This document shows, one piece after another, positions 49,431-61,340 of a DNA stretch of 64,000 nucleotides; the stretch's first letter is position 1, and each line of letters opens with the position of its first letter. The DNA comes from Chitinophaga sp. E66 (GTDB taxonomy: Bacteria > Bacteroidota > Bacteroidia > Chitinophagales > Chitinophagaceae): NCBI GenBank assembly GCA_019285755.1, contig CP079103.1, forward strand, positions 5,861,001 to 5,925,000, read 5' to 3'. The position numbers and the translations under genes are program-made. The notes under the pieces are model-generated. The model had not been told where the DNA came from and did no database searches. It saw only the letters and a program-made list of their open reading frames with translations.

Positions 49431-50770
49431 ATGAAAACGCATTATATAAAAAGAATCGTCGTTGTCTTCCTGCTGGGCATAACGCTGCTGCCCGGCACGT
49501 CTTGCAACAAAGAGTACGTCAACCCAAGCGAGGCTTCCGTTCCCAGCGTGATTTCCAACCCGGACGCACTGATGACGCTTTGCGCCGGTTTGCAGCGCCG
49601 GTATACGATCGGCCGGCAGAGCCCGCTGTATTGCTACGCCGTGGGCGGAGGGTATAGCGTCTATGCACTTTATACCATTAATATCGGTAACACGAGTGAG
49701 AAGGAAGTGGAAACGGGTAAAGGCGCGATCACGTTGAACAACTCTTTCATTACGCAGATGTGGGCGCAGTGCCTGCTGACCCGTACAGAATCGGAGACGG
49801 TACTGAACAACCTGAGTGTTGCGACCGACGCCGGAGATCGTGTTGGCCTCAAAGCCTACGCCAGCATTTTCTACGCGCTCAGCATGGGTATGCTGGTTCA
49901 GTATTATGAGCAGGTCCCCTGGAAAGTGTTCATCACGCAACATTTAGCCCGAGGGCAGATGTGCTGAAAAAGTGATTTCCGTGCTGGAAAGCGCAGATAC
50001 TGATCTGAACACCACTGCCATCAGCGCGAAGTTCCTCACCAAAGTGCCCCTGGCATCGACGCGAAGAATACCATCAAAGCGTTGTTGGCCCGTTTCTACA
50101 ATATCCAGAGCATGATCACCGGCACCTACAATTCCGCTGATGGCAACAAGGCGATCGCTTTTGCCCAGGCGGCTAGTAAGACCGTGAAATCGGAGTTCCG
50201 GTTTTCTACGGCCACTACCAATCCCGTGGGTGAGCTGGCGGCGACCGTCAATGTTTACGGTGCTATCGATTCTACCCTTGGCCTGCGAAACGGCCTGGCT
50301 CCTGTTCCTGCCATTACAGACCCCGGGTAGGATATTACATTAGTCAGAAAGATGCGACCACCTATCCGTTGAAAGCGTTTGCCTTGAATACGACGGCTTC
50401 CTATCCGGTGTATCTACCCGGGGAGATGAGCCTGATCATTGCGGAGAATTACGCCCGCCAGTCGAGTTTCCCCAATGCGATCGTGGCGCTGAATGCTGTC
50501 CGCACGAAGAAAGCGGCGGATGATATTTATGGGATCGGGGCGGATCAGTCGCCTTATGCCGGCGCTGTGACCCAGACCGCGATCCTGACGGATATATACA
50601 AGCAACGCCGCCTGGAGATGTTCATCAGTGGCCAGGAGTTGGAGGATAGCCGTCGATTTGGCCGACCTGGTCCGAACCAGCCGGGTGAGGAGCGGAACAG
50701 GAATTTTTATCCGTATCCGTTGAATGAGAGAGATAACAATCCGAATACACCGGGTGACCCGGCGATATAG
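49431..50770 (+). CDS. SusD-like nutrient-binding lipoprotein (frameshifted)
   Basis: Surface lipoprotein that caps the SusC-like channel. Lipoprotein signal IVVVFLLGITLLPGTSCNKEY, then NPDALMTLCAGLQRRY, helical TPR-like stretches and the C-terminal IYKQRRLEMFISGQELEDSRRFGRP with PYPLNERDNNPNTPG, as is usual for SusD/RagB. Breaks near 49930, 50050 and 50328. About 446 residues, on the short side for the family. ATG 49419 is a possible earlier start. Followed by an intrinsic terminator. Confidence 0.88.
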
Positions 50771-50790
50771 AGAGAATTTGTTTGATTGGG

Positions 50791-50826
50791 AGACCGGCTG
50801 CAGGGATGTGGCCGGGTTTTTTATTT
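50791..50826 (+). terminator. Intrinsic terminator after the susC/susD pair
   Basis: Stem CCGGC / GCCGG around a loop of about ten bases, followed by a run of six Ts, about 20 bp after the SusD-like stop. Ends the DeoR-adjacent susCD transcript. Confidence 0.75.
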
Positions 50827-50996
50827 ATGTTTTTGTTCTGTAGCATAGAAATGGGCAAAAGCTTCATTCTCATTTTTCGTTATATTGCAGGTATGAGGAT
50901 GGCTCCAACACTTTAATACTTCTTTCCTTTTTGCATTTTTCCTGCGATTACGATCACAGGGATTGGTATTGTTATTAATCATCCTCAATTCATTTT

Positions 50997-51774
50997 ATGG
51001 AAGAAGTATTGAATTCAATTCAAGTAAGACAGTTTATTGAAGAAGGTTTTGTGCGCATCGACGATGCATTTCCTGCTCACCTGGCCGCTGAGGTGCGGGA
51101 GATTCTTTGGAAGGATATGGACGTCGAGCCAAATGATCCGTCGACCTGGACTAAGCCGGTCATTCGTCTAGGGATGTATTCACAACCTCCATTTATACAA
51201 TCAGCAAATACCCCTATCCTGCATGCGGCATTCGACCAGTTGGTGGGTAAAGGCAGCTGGATTCCCTGCATGGCTATGGGGACTTTCCCGGTTCGTTTCC
51301 CGTCGAAAGAGGAGCCGGCTGATACCGGTTGGCACATTGATGTCAGTTTTGGAGATCATCCAACGAATTTTTTAGAGTGGCGGGCGAACTGGTGTTCAAA
51401 AAACAGGGGCTTCTAATGTTATTTCTTTATTCCGATATCGGAGAATCTGATGCGCCTACCAGAATCAAAGTCGGATCGCATATGGATGTTGCCAGGATGC
51501 TGAAGCCACATGGAGAACAGGGGATGTCTTTGCTGGAAATGGTAGAGAAATTTACTTCCTTGCCGGATAGGGAAGAAATTACGGCTACCGGGAAAGCCGG
51601 GACAGTTTATCTATGCCATCCATTGCTGATCCATGCGGCACAGTCGAACCGCGGTACGGCGCCGCGATTTTGGCGCAACCGCCATTGCTGCTAAGGAGGG
51701 AGCTCATGCAGGAGGAAGGGCGTGGTAATTATTCTCCGGTTGAAATTGCAATTAAGATGGGAATAGATGGATAG
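50997..51774 (+). CDS. Phytanoyl-CoA dioxygenase (PhyH)-like protein (frameshifted)
   Basis: Fe(II)/2-oxoglutarate-dependent oxygenase. Starts EEVLNSIQVRQFIEEGFVRIDDAFPAHLA; metal site HXD in TGWHIDVSF and the distal His in YLCHPLLIHAAQSNRG with the 2OG-binding Arg following. Breaks near 51383 and 51665. About 260 residues. Substrate unknown; similar genes are often small-molecule hydroxylases. Single-gene unit with its own terminator. Confidence 0.82.
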
Positions 51775-51779
51775 AATAA

Positions 51780-51815
51780 AAGCGAGGTGCTTGTATGAGC
51801 GCCTCGCTTTTTTAA
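51780..51815 (+). terminator. Intrinsic terminator after the PhyH-like gene
   Basis: GCGAGGTGC ... GCGCCTCGC stem with a loop of about eight bases, followed by TTTTTT; directly after the PhyH-like stop. Confidence 0.85.
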
Positions 51816-51828
51816 TTGTTATAAAACG

Positions 51829-51858
51829 AAAAGGACCGCTTCCGCGATCCTTTTTTTC
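51829..51858 (-). terminator. Terminator downstream of tRNA-Asn
   Basis: On the minus strand, GGATCGC-GGAA-GCGGTCC (one C/A mismatch in the stem) followed by TTTTCGTTTT, lying just after the 3' end of the tRNA. The plus strand also shows a T-run on the other side, so it may work both ways. Confidence 0.6.
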
Positions 51859-51860
51859 TG

Positions 51861-51933
51861 CTCCCCTGTTGGACTTGAACCAACGACCCTCTGATTAACA
51901 GTCAGATGCTCTAACCAACTGAGCTAAGGAGGA
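51861..51933 (-). tRNA. tRNA-Asn (anticodon GTT)
   Basis: Minus-strand cloverleaf: acceptor TCCTCCT, D arm GCTCAGTTGGTTAGAGC, anticodon arm TCTGA-CTGTTAA-TCAGA with GTT, T arm GTTGG-TTCAAGT-CCAAC, 3' acceptor AGGGGAG. The last element is one G short: AGGGGGA would pair fully with TCCTCCT, whereas the written sequence leaves mismatches. CCA is not encoded. The missing base matches the homopolymer losses seen in the protein genes. Confidence 0.96.
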
Positions 51934-52049
51934 GTGTTTCCCTCGATTGGGATTGCAAAAATAGACAAAATTTCATTTCTGCAAAATCTATTTTCATTTT
52001 TTTCTCAAATCTTGTTTTCTGATATCTTTATAGCTGCCAGATACAAATT

Positions 52050-53640
52050 ATGAAGTGGATCCTGTTCAGCATTATTATCCTCTGGAGCCCCGCAACCACG
52101 GCGCAATCCGGGAAAGACAGCATTTTACGCCAACTGGACGAAACCATCCGCCTCACGCGCGATTTCGATAACAGTAAATATGCGCTCTTACAATCCCTCA
52201 AACAGCAGCTCGCCGCCGCTCAGTCGCCCGCTGCCCAATATGACGCATGCATCCGCCTATATAACGAATACAAATCTTTTAACTACGACACTGCGTTTTC
52301 ATACGCCCTCCAACTGAAAAAAATCGCCGGCGGTATGAACGACCCCCACCGCGCCGCTTACGCCGATATCAAATTAGGTTTCATCCTCCTTTCGTCCGGC
52401 ATGTTCAGAGAAACCGCCGCCGTGCTCGACTCCGTTCACGCAACCTCACTCCCGGATACCACGCGCGCCGAATATTACGTCCTCATACGCCGATATTATT
52501 ACGACCTCGCGGATTACGTGAACGACTGGTACTACTCCCCAGGTACCTCCGCCTCGCCGGAACCTACACAGATTCCGCCGCCGCCTTCTACCCCGAGAAC
52601 CATTTCGAACGCCTTTCCTGCCTCGGCTATAAGTATTTTAAGGAAAACCGCCTCGACTCCGCCTTCCACTACCTGCAGCGCACCTCGCCCTCCCGAACCT
52701 CTCCTGGCACCAACAAGCCATGATCAAGGCAAACGTGGGGTCCATATATGTTATCCGCAAACAATACGACTCCGCCATCGCCATGCTCGCCCAATCAGCA
52801 ATGGCCGATACCCGAGGGTCCGTCAAGGAAACAACCGCCGCCTTCAACCTCGCCTCCCTGCTATTCCAGACCGGAGACATTAAGAACGCCTCCCGATACA
52901 TCGAAAGGGCAGTGGAAGACGCCACCTTCTACGGCGCCCGCCAACGGAAAGTACAGGTAAGCGCCATCCTGCCCATGATCGAAGGGGAACGGTACGCCGC
53001 CGTCGAAAATGAAAAGAACCGCCTGGTGGTCTACTCCGCCATCGCTACCTTCCTCGTCCTGGCCCTCATTCTCCTCACTTTCATCATTTTCAAACAGATC
53101 AGGCGCCTTAAGGCCGCCAAGGAAACCATCACCATCGCCCACCGCCGCCAGCAGGAAATCAACGATAAACTCCTCGAATCCAACCGGATCAAAGAGGAAT
53201 ACATCGGGTACTGTTTCCATATCGCGTCCGCCTTCATCGAAAAAATCGAGAAACTCAAACACCAGGTCGAAACCAAACTGGCCGACCACAAACATGGCGA
53301 TATCCGCTATATCGTCAATAATATAAATATCAAACAGGAACGCGAAGAGCTCTTCCACAACTTCGACCGCATCTTCCTCCGCATCTTCCCCAACTTCGTC
53401 ACAGAATTCAATTCCTTCTTCCGGGAAGAAGACCAGATCCGCCTAAAAGAAAACGAACTCCTCAACACAGATCTCCGCATCTACGCCCTCATCCGGATCG
53501 GGATCTCCGAAAACGAAAAAATCGCCCGCATCCTCGAGTACTCCGTCAACACCATTTATGCCTATAAAACCAAAATCCGGAACAAATCCATCATCCCCAA
53601 CGACGAATTCGAAGACCGGATCATGCAAATCAAGATATAA
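52050..53640 (+). CDS. SusR-like membrane regulator, DUF6377 type (frameshifted)
   Basis: Likely senses periplasmic sugar and activates the susC/susD/GH31 genes downstream. Signal peptide (ILFSIIILWSPATTAQS), TPR-like helical sensor part, one membrane segment (VVYSAIATFLVLALILLTFIIF), a coiled stretch (RRLKAAKETITIAHRRQQE), and a C-terminal LuxR-like HTH (LRIYALIRIGISENEKIARILEYSVNTIYAYKTKIRNKS). Breaks near 52530-52570 and 52690. About 530 residues, as for this family. Transcribed towards the SusC gene, 222 bp away. Confidence 0.85.
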
Positions 53641-53862
53641 AATCGTTAATATTGTAAATATTTATATGTATTTTTAACCGTTTGTATATCATTATTTTAA
53701 GTTTTAATAGCCCCGAAATCCCCTTTAATTTCTATACTCGGGTGATAATAGTTTGCCACCATTTACGAACCCGCTTACTTTGAATCGTTCAACCAAAATT
53801 GGATTTCACGTTTAATTCCACTCCCGGTAAAACCATCTCTGTAATTCTTTAAACACTACGTT

Positions 53863-56809
53863 ATGATCAAAATGCGACTGCTCAGCGCGCTACTGATTTG
53901 TCCGCTCCTGTTTCTATCCCAGGTAGCTTTAGCCCAGACAAAACCAGTTTCCGGCAAGATTACTGACGAAAAAGGGGAGGCGATCCCCGGCGCCAGCGTT
54001 CAGGCCAAAGGCACCAGTATCGGTACCGTTTCCGACCCTTCAGGCGCCTTTAAGCTGAATGTGCCCTCCCAAACGAAGACCCTCGTCGTATCCTTCATCG
54101 GATATGCCCCCAGGAGGTTAGCATCGCCAATGCGTCCGAAGTGGCCGTTATCCTCAAACTGGAAAGCTCCACCCTCACAGACGTGGTTGTGGTAGGCTAC
54201 GGCACCACCCGGAAAAAGACCTCACCGGCGCCGTTACCTCGCTGAAAGCCAAAGACTTCAATAAAGGCATCGTAGCCGCCCCGACCAGCTCATACAGGGC
54301 AAAGTGGCCGGCCTGATGATCGTCAATAACTCCGGCGCCCCCGGCGCCGCGGCCACCGTAAGGATCCGCGGGGTATCGTCCGTTCGCTCCGGCAACCAGC
54401 CGCTGTATGTTATAGACGGCGTTCCCTGGACGGCCGCGTAGCCCGCCCGGAAATCAATGCCAACGGCATCGGGCAAACCCCTACCGCTAACCCCTCAACT
54501 TCGTCAACTCCTTTGATATCGCCACCATGGACGTGCTGAAAGACGCCTCCGCCACTGCCATCTACGGCTCCCGCGGCTCCAACGGCGTCATCATCATCAC
54601 TACCAAGAAAGGACAGGAAGGTCCCGCAAAACTGGACTTCAACTACTCCATCGGCGCCAGCAACGCCCTGAAGAAACTGGAGGTCCTCAGTCCGGAAGAG
54701 TTCCGCCAGACCATCAAAGACTATAACTTCTCCGGCGGCGACGAGAAAGGATCCGCCGATGGCCTCAATTCCATCCTCCGCACAGCCCTCACCCAAAACT
54801 TTAACGTAGGTGTGTCAGCGGCGGATCGGAAAACGCCCGCTACCGCGCCTCCTTCGGCCTCATGAACCAGGAAGGCATCGTGCAGAAGTCGGGCCTGAAG
54901 AAATATACCGGCAACCTCACCGGCCAGTTCAAGTTCCTGGAAAGCAAGCGCCTCGGGGTGGATTTTGCCCTGATGGTTGCGCAGACGGTGGAAACCATGG
55001 CGCCCATCTCCAACAACGCAGGCTTCACCGGCTCCCTCATCGGGCAGGCGCTTCAGTGGAACCCTACCCTGAACCTTCGTCAACCCGACGGCAGCCTCAC
55101 CATCCTGGGTAACAATGGCGCCGTGAACCCCATCGGCATGTCCGAAGCCTGGGACGATAAAGCCGATATCAATTACCTGCTCGGTAATATCTCCCCGTAC
55201 TTTAAGATCACCAACGACCTGGAGTACCGCTTCCTTTTCTCCGTCAACAAACAAACCGGTATCCGCAGGACGCAGATCCAGTCCTGGATCAATATTAACG
55301 GTGTGAAAGACCTTGGCCAGGCCTACTACGGCAATGCCGAGCTCCTCACCAAGTTGTTTACCCACACCCTAAACTACAATAAACAGATTACCCCTTCCTT
55401 CCACCTGGGGGCAGTAGTAGGGTATGAATACCAGGATTTCCAGTATAGGACTACTGATATCGGCGCACAAGGCTTCAGCACCGATGCGCTGCCTTACACC
55501 AGCATCCTGCAGGATCCCCTGCAAAGCAACACCTTCATCGGCGCGAACGTGCAGCCCAAATCCGAACTGCAATCCCTTTTCGGGCGCGTTACGGGTAACC
55601 TGAAAGATAAATACCTGCTGACGGCCACCTTCCGTGCCGATGGCTCCAATAAATTCGGAAAGAACAACCGTTACGGTTACTTCCCGTCATTTGCCGCCAA
55701 GTGGAACCTGAATGAGGAAGATTTCCTCAAAGGCAATTCGTTCTTCCAGCAACTGGCCCTTCGTGTTGGTTGGGGATTACGGGTAACCAGGAATTTCCTG
55801 CCGGCGCCGCACAGGAACAATTTATGTTGAGCGGCGGAGGCGGTTCCCGCCAGGTGAACGCAGCCAATCCCGATCTGAAATGGGAGAAATCCGCACAGCT
55901 GAATGCCGGTATCGACTTCTCTATCATCCATAACAGGCTGTCGGGCAGCATCGATTACTTCAATAAGAAAACCTCCGATCTGCTGTTCAACTTCATCGCC
56001 ACAGGCCCCGGCCCGGCGGCAAACGTATGGCGCAATATGCCCGGCGAGATCCATAACCGCGGTGTGGAACTGGCTTTACGCGGAGAAGTCATCCGTGGGA
56101 AAGACCTGCTTTGGAATCTTGGCGTAAACGCCGCGTTCATGAAGAATGAGCTGAACGGATACGAAGGCCCGGATGTACTGACCGGAGCTATCAGCGGACA
56201 GGGCGTTTCCGGCGCCACGATCCAGCGCTTCGCGAACGGCTATCCGCTCAACGTGTTTTATATGCGTAAATGGACCGGCCTCAATAAAGACGGTATTAGC
56301 GAATACGAAGGCGGCGCGGATAAGATGTTCTACAGCGGCGATCCCAACCCCGCACCCTCCTGGGCATTACGACAGACCTCAGCATGAAGAAATGGTACTT
56401 CGCCGTAAACTTCAACGGCGCCTTCGGCCACAAGCTGTACAACAATACCGCGAATACCGTACTGCCGGTGAACAACCTTTCGTCCCGCAACATTGCGAAA
56501 GAACTGTTGGGCAATAAGGAAAGCACTTCGAACCCTATCGCTACGTCGACCCGCTACCTCGAAAGCGGCAATTTCCTGAAGCTGACCAACGCCACCATCA
56601 GCTACACTTTCGGCGATGTCGGCAAAAGCTTCAAGAACCTGAATCTTTCACTTACCGGTCAGAACCTCTTCGTGATCACCAAATACACCGGCTTCGATCC
56701 GGAAGTAAATACCGATAAAAGCGTAAACGGCGTGAATTCTTTCGGCATCGAGTACATCCCGTACCCCACTGCCCGGAGCATCATGTTGAGCGTAGGCGTT
56801 ACTTTCTAA
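53863..56809 (+). CDS. SusC-like TonB-linked outer-membrane transporter (frameshifted)
   Basis: Signal peptide (LLSALLICPLLFLSQVALAQ), carboxypeptidase-like domain (KPVSGKITDEKGEAIPGASV), plug with GYGTTRKK-like TonB region, LYVIDGVPW and FDIATMDVLKDASATAIYGSRGSNGVIIITTKKG, and a barrel ending PYPTARSIMLSVGVTF. At least six breaks (near 54110, 54220, 54290, 54430, 54490, 54830, 55785, 56360); it is the most damaged gene in the window. About 985 residues when stitched. First gene of a glucan-type utilisation locus with SusD and GH31. Confidence 0.92.
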
Positions 56810-56839
56810 TCCAGTTCCCGTTATTTAAAACAGATTATC

Positions 56840-58392
56840 ATGCATCTTCATAAAAGAATATCCATTATCGCATTGTCCGGCATCGCCTTTGGCGCCTGCA
56901 CCAAGCTGGACGAAAAGCTGGGCTCCACGCTGGTACGTGAGGAAGCCGAGAAAGTGATCAAAGTAAATTCACTGCTGATCAACGCTTATAACGATATGCA
57001 GCTGCCTTTCCAGGACCAGAGCAACTTCTGGGCCCTGCAGGAAATGACGTCCGACGAAGCGGTGGCCCCCACCCGTGGCGGCGACTGGGACGATAACGGC
57101 GCCTGGCGCTCCTCAAGCTCCACACCTGGGCCCCTGATCATGGAACGATCCAGAACACATTTACGAACCTGTTGCTGCTGCAATTTTCGGCTACGAACGT
57201 TCTTAACTTCAATCCCTCCAAGCAACAGGCAGCGGAAGCCCGGTTCATCCGGGCGCTCAGCATGTTTGCAACGCTCGATGGATGGGGACAGGTGCCCTAT
57301 CGCGAACCCAACGAGAACCTCTTGCTGGCGCCTAAAGTAAAAACAGCACAAGAAGCGATCACATTTATCATCGCGGAGCTAACCGCCATTATTCCCGATC
57401 TGCCGGAACGCTCCGCCAGCGTAAAAGCCTGGACGGCCAACAAAGACGCGGGCCGTGCGTTGCTGATGAAGTGCTATCTGAACAAAGGCGCTTTCCTCAA
57501 CCGTCAGGCTCCACGTTCGACGCCGCTGACATGCAGCAGGTGATCACCCTGGCCGATCAGATCATCACTTCCGGCCGTTATACGCTTGCTAATAATTATT
57601 TCGATAACCTGGCGTACAATAACGACGTCATCGGAACAGAGAACATCTTCACCCAGCAGAACGGTCCCGGGCTGAGCACCATCCGAGGCGGTAATGCGGC
57701 TTTCTGTCATTGGGCGCCCACCCTGCACTACCACCAGATGCCCAGCGGCTGGAACGGTTTTGCCACCACCGGGGAGTTTTATGATCTTTTGAGGCAACGG
57801 ATACCCGCCGGGGTATGGCATATGATGGCGTAACGGATAAGACCGGCACGCGCGTAGGTTTCCTTATCGGGCAGCAGTTCAACAAAGACGGCGTGGCGTT
57901 GAAAGACCGTAAAGGCAACAACCTGGCCTTCACCCGCGACCTGAAGCTTTCCGAAGCCGGTACCGATCTCGAGATCAAAGGCATCCGCGTGGTGAAGTAT
58001 CCCCTGATATGATGACCGACGGCGGCCATAACAGCAACAACGCCAGCAACGACTGGGTGTTCTTCCGCCTGGCAGACGTGATGCTCATGAAAGCCGAAGC
58101 ACAGCTGCGCACAGGCGCCGGCGCTGCCGGATTGCTGGTGGTGAATCAGCTCCGCCTGAAACGCGGCGCTACCGCTTTCGCAACCCTCACGCTCGACAAC
58201 CTGCTCGATGAGCGCGGCCGTGAATTGTATTGGGAAGGATGGCGCCGGCAGGACCTGATCCGTTTCGGCAAATTCCTCGAGCCCTGGGACCTCAAACCCA
58301 GCGATGATCCCCGTAATCTCCTGTTTCCCATACCCGTAAACGATCTGGCCGTTAACCCCAACCTGAAACAGAATCCGGGATATATTAAGTAA
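56840..58392 (+). CDS. SusD-like nutrient-binding lipoprotein (frameshifted)
   Basis: Lipoprotein signal (SIIALSGIAFGACTKLDEKL). SusD/RagB features: EMTSDEAVAPTRGGDWDDNGAWR, AEARFIRALSMFATLDGWGQVPYRE and the C-terminal DNLLDERGRELYWEGWRRQDLIRFGKF with LLFPIPVNDLAVNPNLKQNPGY. Breaks near 57113, 57508, 57800 and 58010. About 520 residues. ATG 56840 is 30 bp after the SusC stop. Confidence 0.92.
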
Positions 58393-58419
58393 CTAAGACT
58401 GAACAGGTAAATATCCAGG

Positions 58420-58444
58420 CAGAGGGCGGCACCGCCGCTCTCTG
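58420..58444 (+). other. Hairpin between susD-like and GH31 genes
   Basis: CAGAG-(G)-GCGGC-AC-CGCCG-(C)-CTCTG type inverted repeat, 28 bp after the SusD stop and 31 bp before the GH31 start. No T-run follows. Probably protects the 3' end of the highly expressed susCD message or lowers read-through into the enzyme gene. Confidence 0.55.
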
Positions 58445-58474
58445 CTGGATTCTTTGCAAAAAAATAAGCATTTT

Positions 58475-60907
58475 ATGATCGGCAGACTGACGAGCCTGTG
58501 CCTCCTTATCGCCGCCACTACGGCGGCACAGCAGGTTGTGACGCCCGGAAATGTGACCGGCGTGAACATCGGTAAACAATCCATACGCATCACTACAACA
58601 AACGCCCGCGCGGAAATCACCGCCTGGTCGCATAACGTGGTGCGCGTGCGGCTGGACAGGCAGGAGCCGGAAAGGACTTCTCCTATGCGGTGGTTGCCAC
58701 GCCGAAAGACTTTGCCCCTGCCATTACTCAGAACGCGGACGAAATCAGGCTGGAAACGGATTCCCTGGTGACGCGCATCGGCAAGAAACCTTTCTCTGTT
58801 ACCTTCCTCACCAAGAGCGGTGAAGTGCTGCAGGTGGATGAACCGGGGCTAACCACTTCCTGGATCGGCGAAGAAGTGACGGCGTACAAAACCATGCAGG
58901 ACGGCGAACGTTTCCTCGGCCTCGGAGAAAAAACGGTAACCTCGACCGCAGGGGCAGTTCCTATACCAACTGGAACACCGATGCGTTCGGGTATACCGTC
59001 AACCAGGACCCGATCTACGCTACGATACCGTTCTACATCGGCGTCCATCATGGAAAGAGTTACGGTTTGTTTTTCGATAACAGCTTTCGTACAAACTTCA
59101 ATTTCGGCGCCAGCAATAATCGCTTTTCATCGTTCTCCGCAAATAGCGGTGAAATGAATTACTACTTTATTCACCATCCTGAAGTGGCGGGAATTATCAA
59201 CGCCTACACCTGGCTCACCGGCCGGATGCCGATGCCGCCCAAATGGAGCCTTGGGTATCAACAGAACCGTTACAGCTACTATCCTGAAGCGGAAGTAATG
59301 CGTATCGCGGAAACGTTGGGAGAAGCAGATCCCGGCAGACGGCATTACGCTCGACATTCACTATATGGATGCCTATAAGCTCTTTACCTGGAATAAACAG
59401 CGCTTCCCCGACCCCGCGGGCATGAATGCCCGCCTGCGTAAACTAGGCTTCCGCACCACGGTGATCGTTGATCCGGGCATCAAAACGGAAGCAGGATACC
59501 ATGCGTACGAAAGCGGTAAGCAGGCGGATATCTTCATCAAATATTCCGACGGGCAGAATTACACCGGGCAGGTATGGCCCGGCTGGTGCCACTTCCCCGA
59601 TTTCACCGGGCCGAAAGGCCGCAGCTGGTGGAAGGAACAGGTGAAAGGATATACGGATGCCGGGGTAGATGGCTTGTGGAATGATATGAACGAGATCGCT
59701 ACCTGGGGGCAGAACATGCCCGATAACGTGTTATTCGATTTCGAAGGAAAGCCGGTGACGCACCGGCAGGCACATAATGTTTATGGTTTGGCAATGGTGC
59801 GTGCAAGCTATGAGGGCGCCCGCGAATCCATGCAAGGCCGCCGGCCTTTCATCTTACCCGCGCCGGCTACGCCGGCCTGCAACGTTATACCGCTATCTGG
59901 ACGGGCGATAACCGTGCAGAAGACGACCACATGCTGCTGGGCGTACGCTTAATGAACAGCCTGGGACTGAGCGGCGTTGCGTTTTCAGGCATGGACATCG
60001 GCGGGTTTACCGGCAACGGATCTCCGCCCTATACGCCCGCTGGATCCAGCTGGGGCGTTTATACCGTATTGCCGCAGTCATACAGGTATTAATACCAAAT
60101 CCGCGGAGCCCTGGGCATTTGGGGAGGAAGTGCTCGAGATCGCAAGAAATTACATCAACCTGCGCTATCGCCTGTTACCTTACTTTTATGCCAACTTCCA
60201 TGAAGCGACCGTAACCGGTATGCCGCTCATGCGGACCCTCGCCATTGGCTGGACGCACGACCCCAAAGTCTACGATACCCGCTTCCAGAACCAGTTCCTC
60301 CTGGGCGATGGGATCATGTGCCCATTCGAGAGCAAGCAACCCTATGCGCCCATATACCTCCCATCCGGCAACTGGTACAACCTGTACGACGATTCAAAGC
60401 AACCGGCCGGAGAGCAGATGCTGACACTGGGGATGCATACGCTTCCTGTATATATCCGCGAAAGCAGTATCATTCCCATGCAGTCGCTCGTGCAGACAAC
60501 GGCGGAGCAGCCCTCAGATACTTTATTCATGCATGTCTATAAAGGCAATCGTGAGAACAGGTTTGAATATTATGAAGACGATGGTGAAACCTTTGCTTAT
60601 GAAAAGGCGCGCGCTACCGGCGCATGGTGCATTACCGGCCGTCGGAAGGGAATATCGTATTGGAGAAACCCGAAAGCGGCATCGCTTCTCACTTTAAGCA
60701 TATCCAATTAGTACTGCACGGATTTGAAAAAGGTGCAGCGCGACAATAAACGGTACGGAGGAAACGCTAACCGGAGGAGATTGGATCGCGGTACAACCGG
60801 TTTCGCGGTTCGATCCGCAGGGCGTGGCGAACCCAACAGTGAAATGTGTGGTAAAATTGCTGACCGTACCGAACGACAATCAGACCATAACTGTACACGT
60901 GGAATAA
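58475..60907 (+). CDS. Glycoside hydrolase family 31, alpha-glucosidase/xylosidase type (frameshifted)
   Basis: Retaining alpha-glycosidase, secreted (RLTSLCLLIAATTAAQQ). Key sites: DGITLDIHYMDAYKLFTWN, nucleophile Asp in GLWNDMNE, acid/base Asp in WTGDNRAEDDHMLLG, FSGMDIGGFTGN, and PFCRSHT-like FIPYCRSHTG. Breaks near 58675, 58945, 59325, 59860, 60030, 60640 and 60735; after the last, the true frame reads TINGTEETLTGGDWIAVQP and stops at 60905-60907. About 811 residues, the normal family length. With the SusC/D pair it suggests use of an alpha-glucan or xyloside; exact specificity cannot be read from the motifs. Confidence 0.93.
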
Positions 60908-61118
60908 TAATGTTAGTGTAAGGAAAGCAAACGGCCTGGTATTTTATGCCGGGCCGGTCTGTTTTGCAGACGGCCGCAAACACAGCGGCCCCGCATGCGC
61001 AGGGCGCACCGGGTACCGGCTGAGGTACAGGGTTAACAGGGTGGGCTAACCGGATGAAGGCCGAAAAACTTTTGGGGTCAACGGATGAAACCATTCACAG
61101 ATATAGGGACAACTTTTG

Positions 61119-61189
61119 GGTGCCACGGGGAATCGAACCCTCGCCATCCGGACCACAACCGGAGGTTCTGCCACTAAACTACGGGCACC
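61119..61189 (-). tRNA. tRNA-His (anticodon GTG)
   Basis: Minus strand: G-1 at 61189, acceptor GTGCCCG, D arm GTTTAGTGGCAGAAC, anticodon arm TCCGG-TTGTGGT-CCGGA with GTG, T arm GAGGG-TTCGATT. G-1 and C73 identify a histidine tRNA. The 3' part reads CCCCGTGGCAC, which pairs well only for the last five acceptor pairs; two T-stem and two acceptor positions mismatch, and about one base seems to be lost. Confidence 0.9.
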
Positions 61190-61340
61190 ATAAAAAGGCC
61201 CGGCCGCACATGTTGCACGACCGGGCCGGAGGGCGAAGCATCGCTGCTTCGCTACGTTTGTCGTGCGGATGAAGAATCATCCCCAGTTGTACATTGTGTA
61301 TGTCTAATTCTTATGTATAGCATTGTACGTAAATTTAAAA
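61190..61340. other. Intergenic region with two hairpins
   Basis: No gene seen. Contains GGCCCGG (61197) / CCGGGCC (61221) with a 17-base loop, and a perfect 8-bp stem GCGAAGCA-TCGC-TGCTTCGC at 61233-61252. Neither has a T-run. They precede tRNA-His on the minus strand and might help separate its transcript from the small gene upstream. Confidence 0.5.

Noticed and set aside
60908..61118. Small gene between GH31 and tRNA-His
   Set aside because: Only a GGCC...GGCC hairpin and no convincing frame; the downstream codons look like read-through of the GH31 gene.
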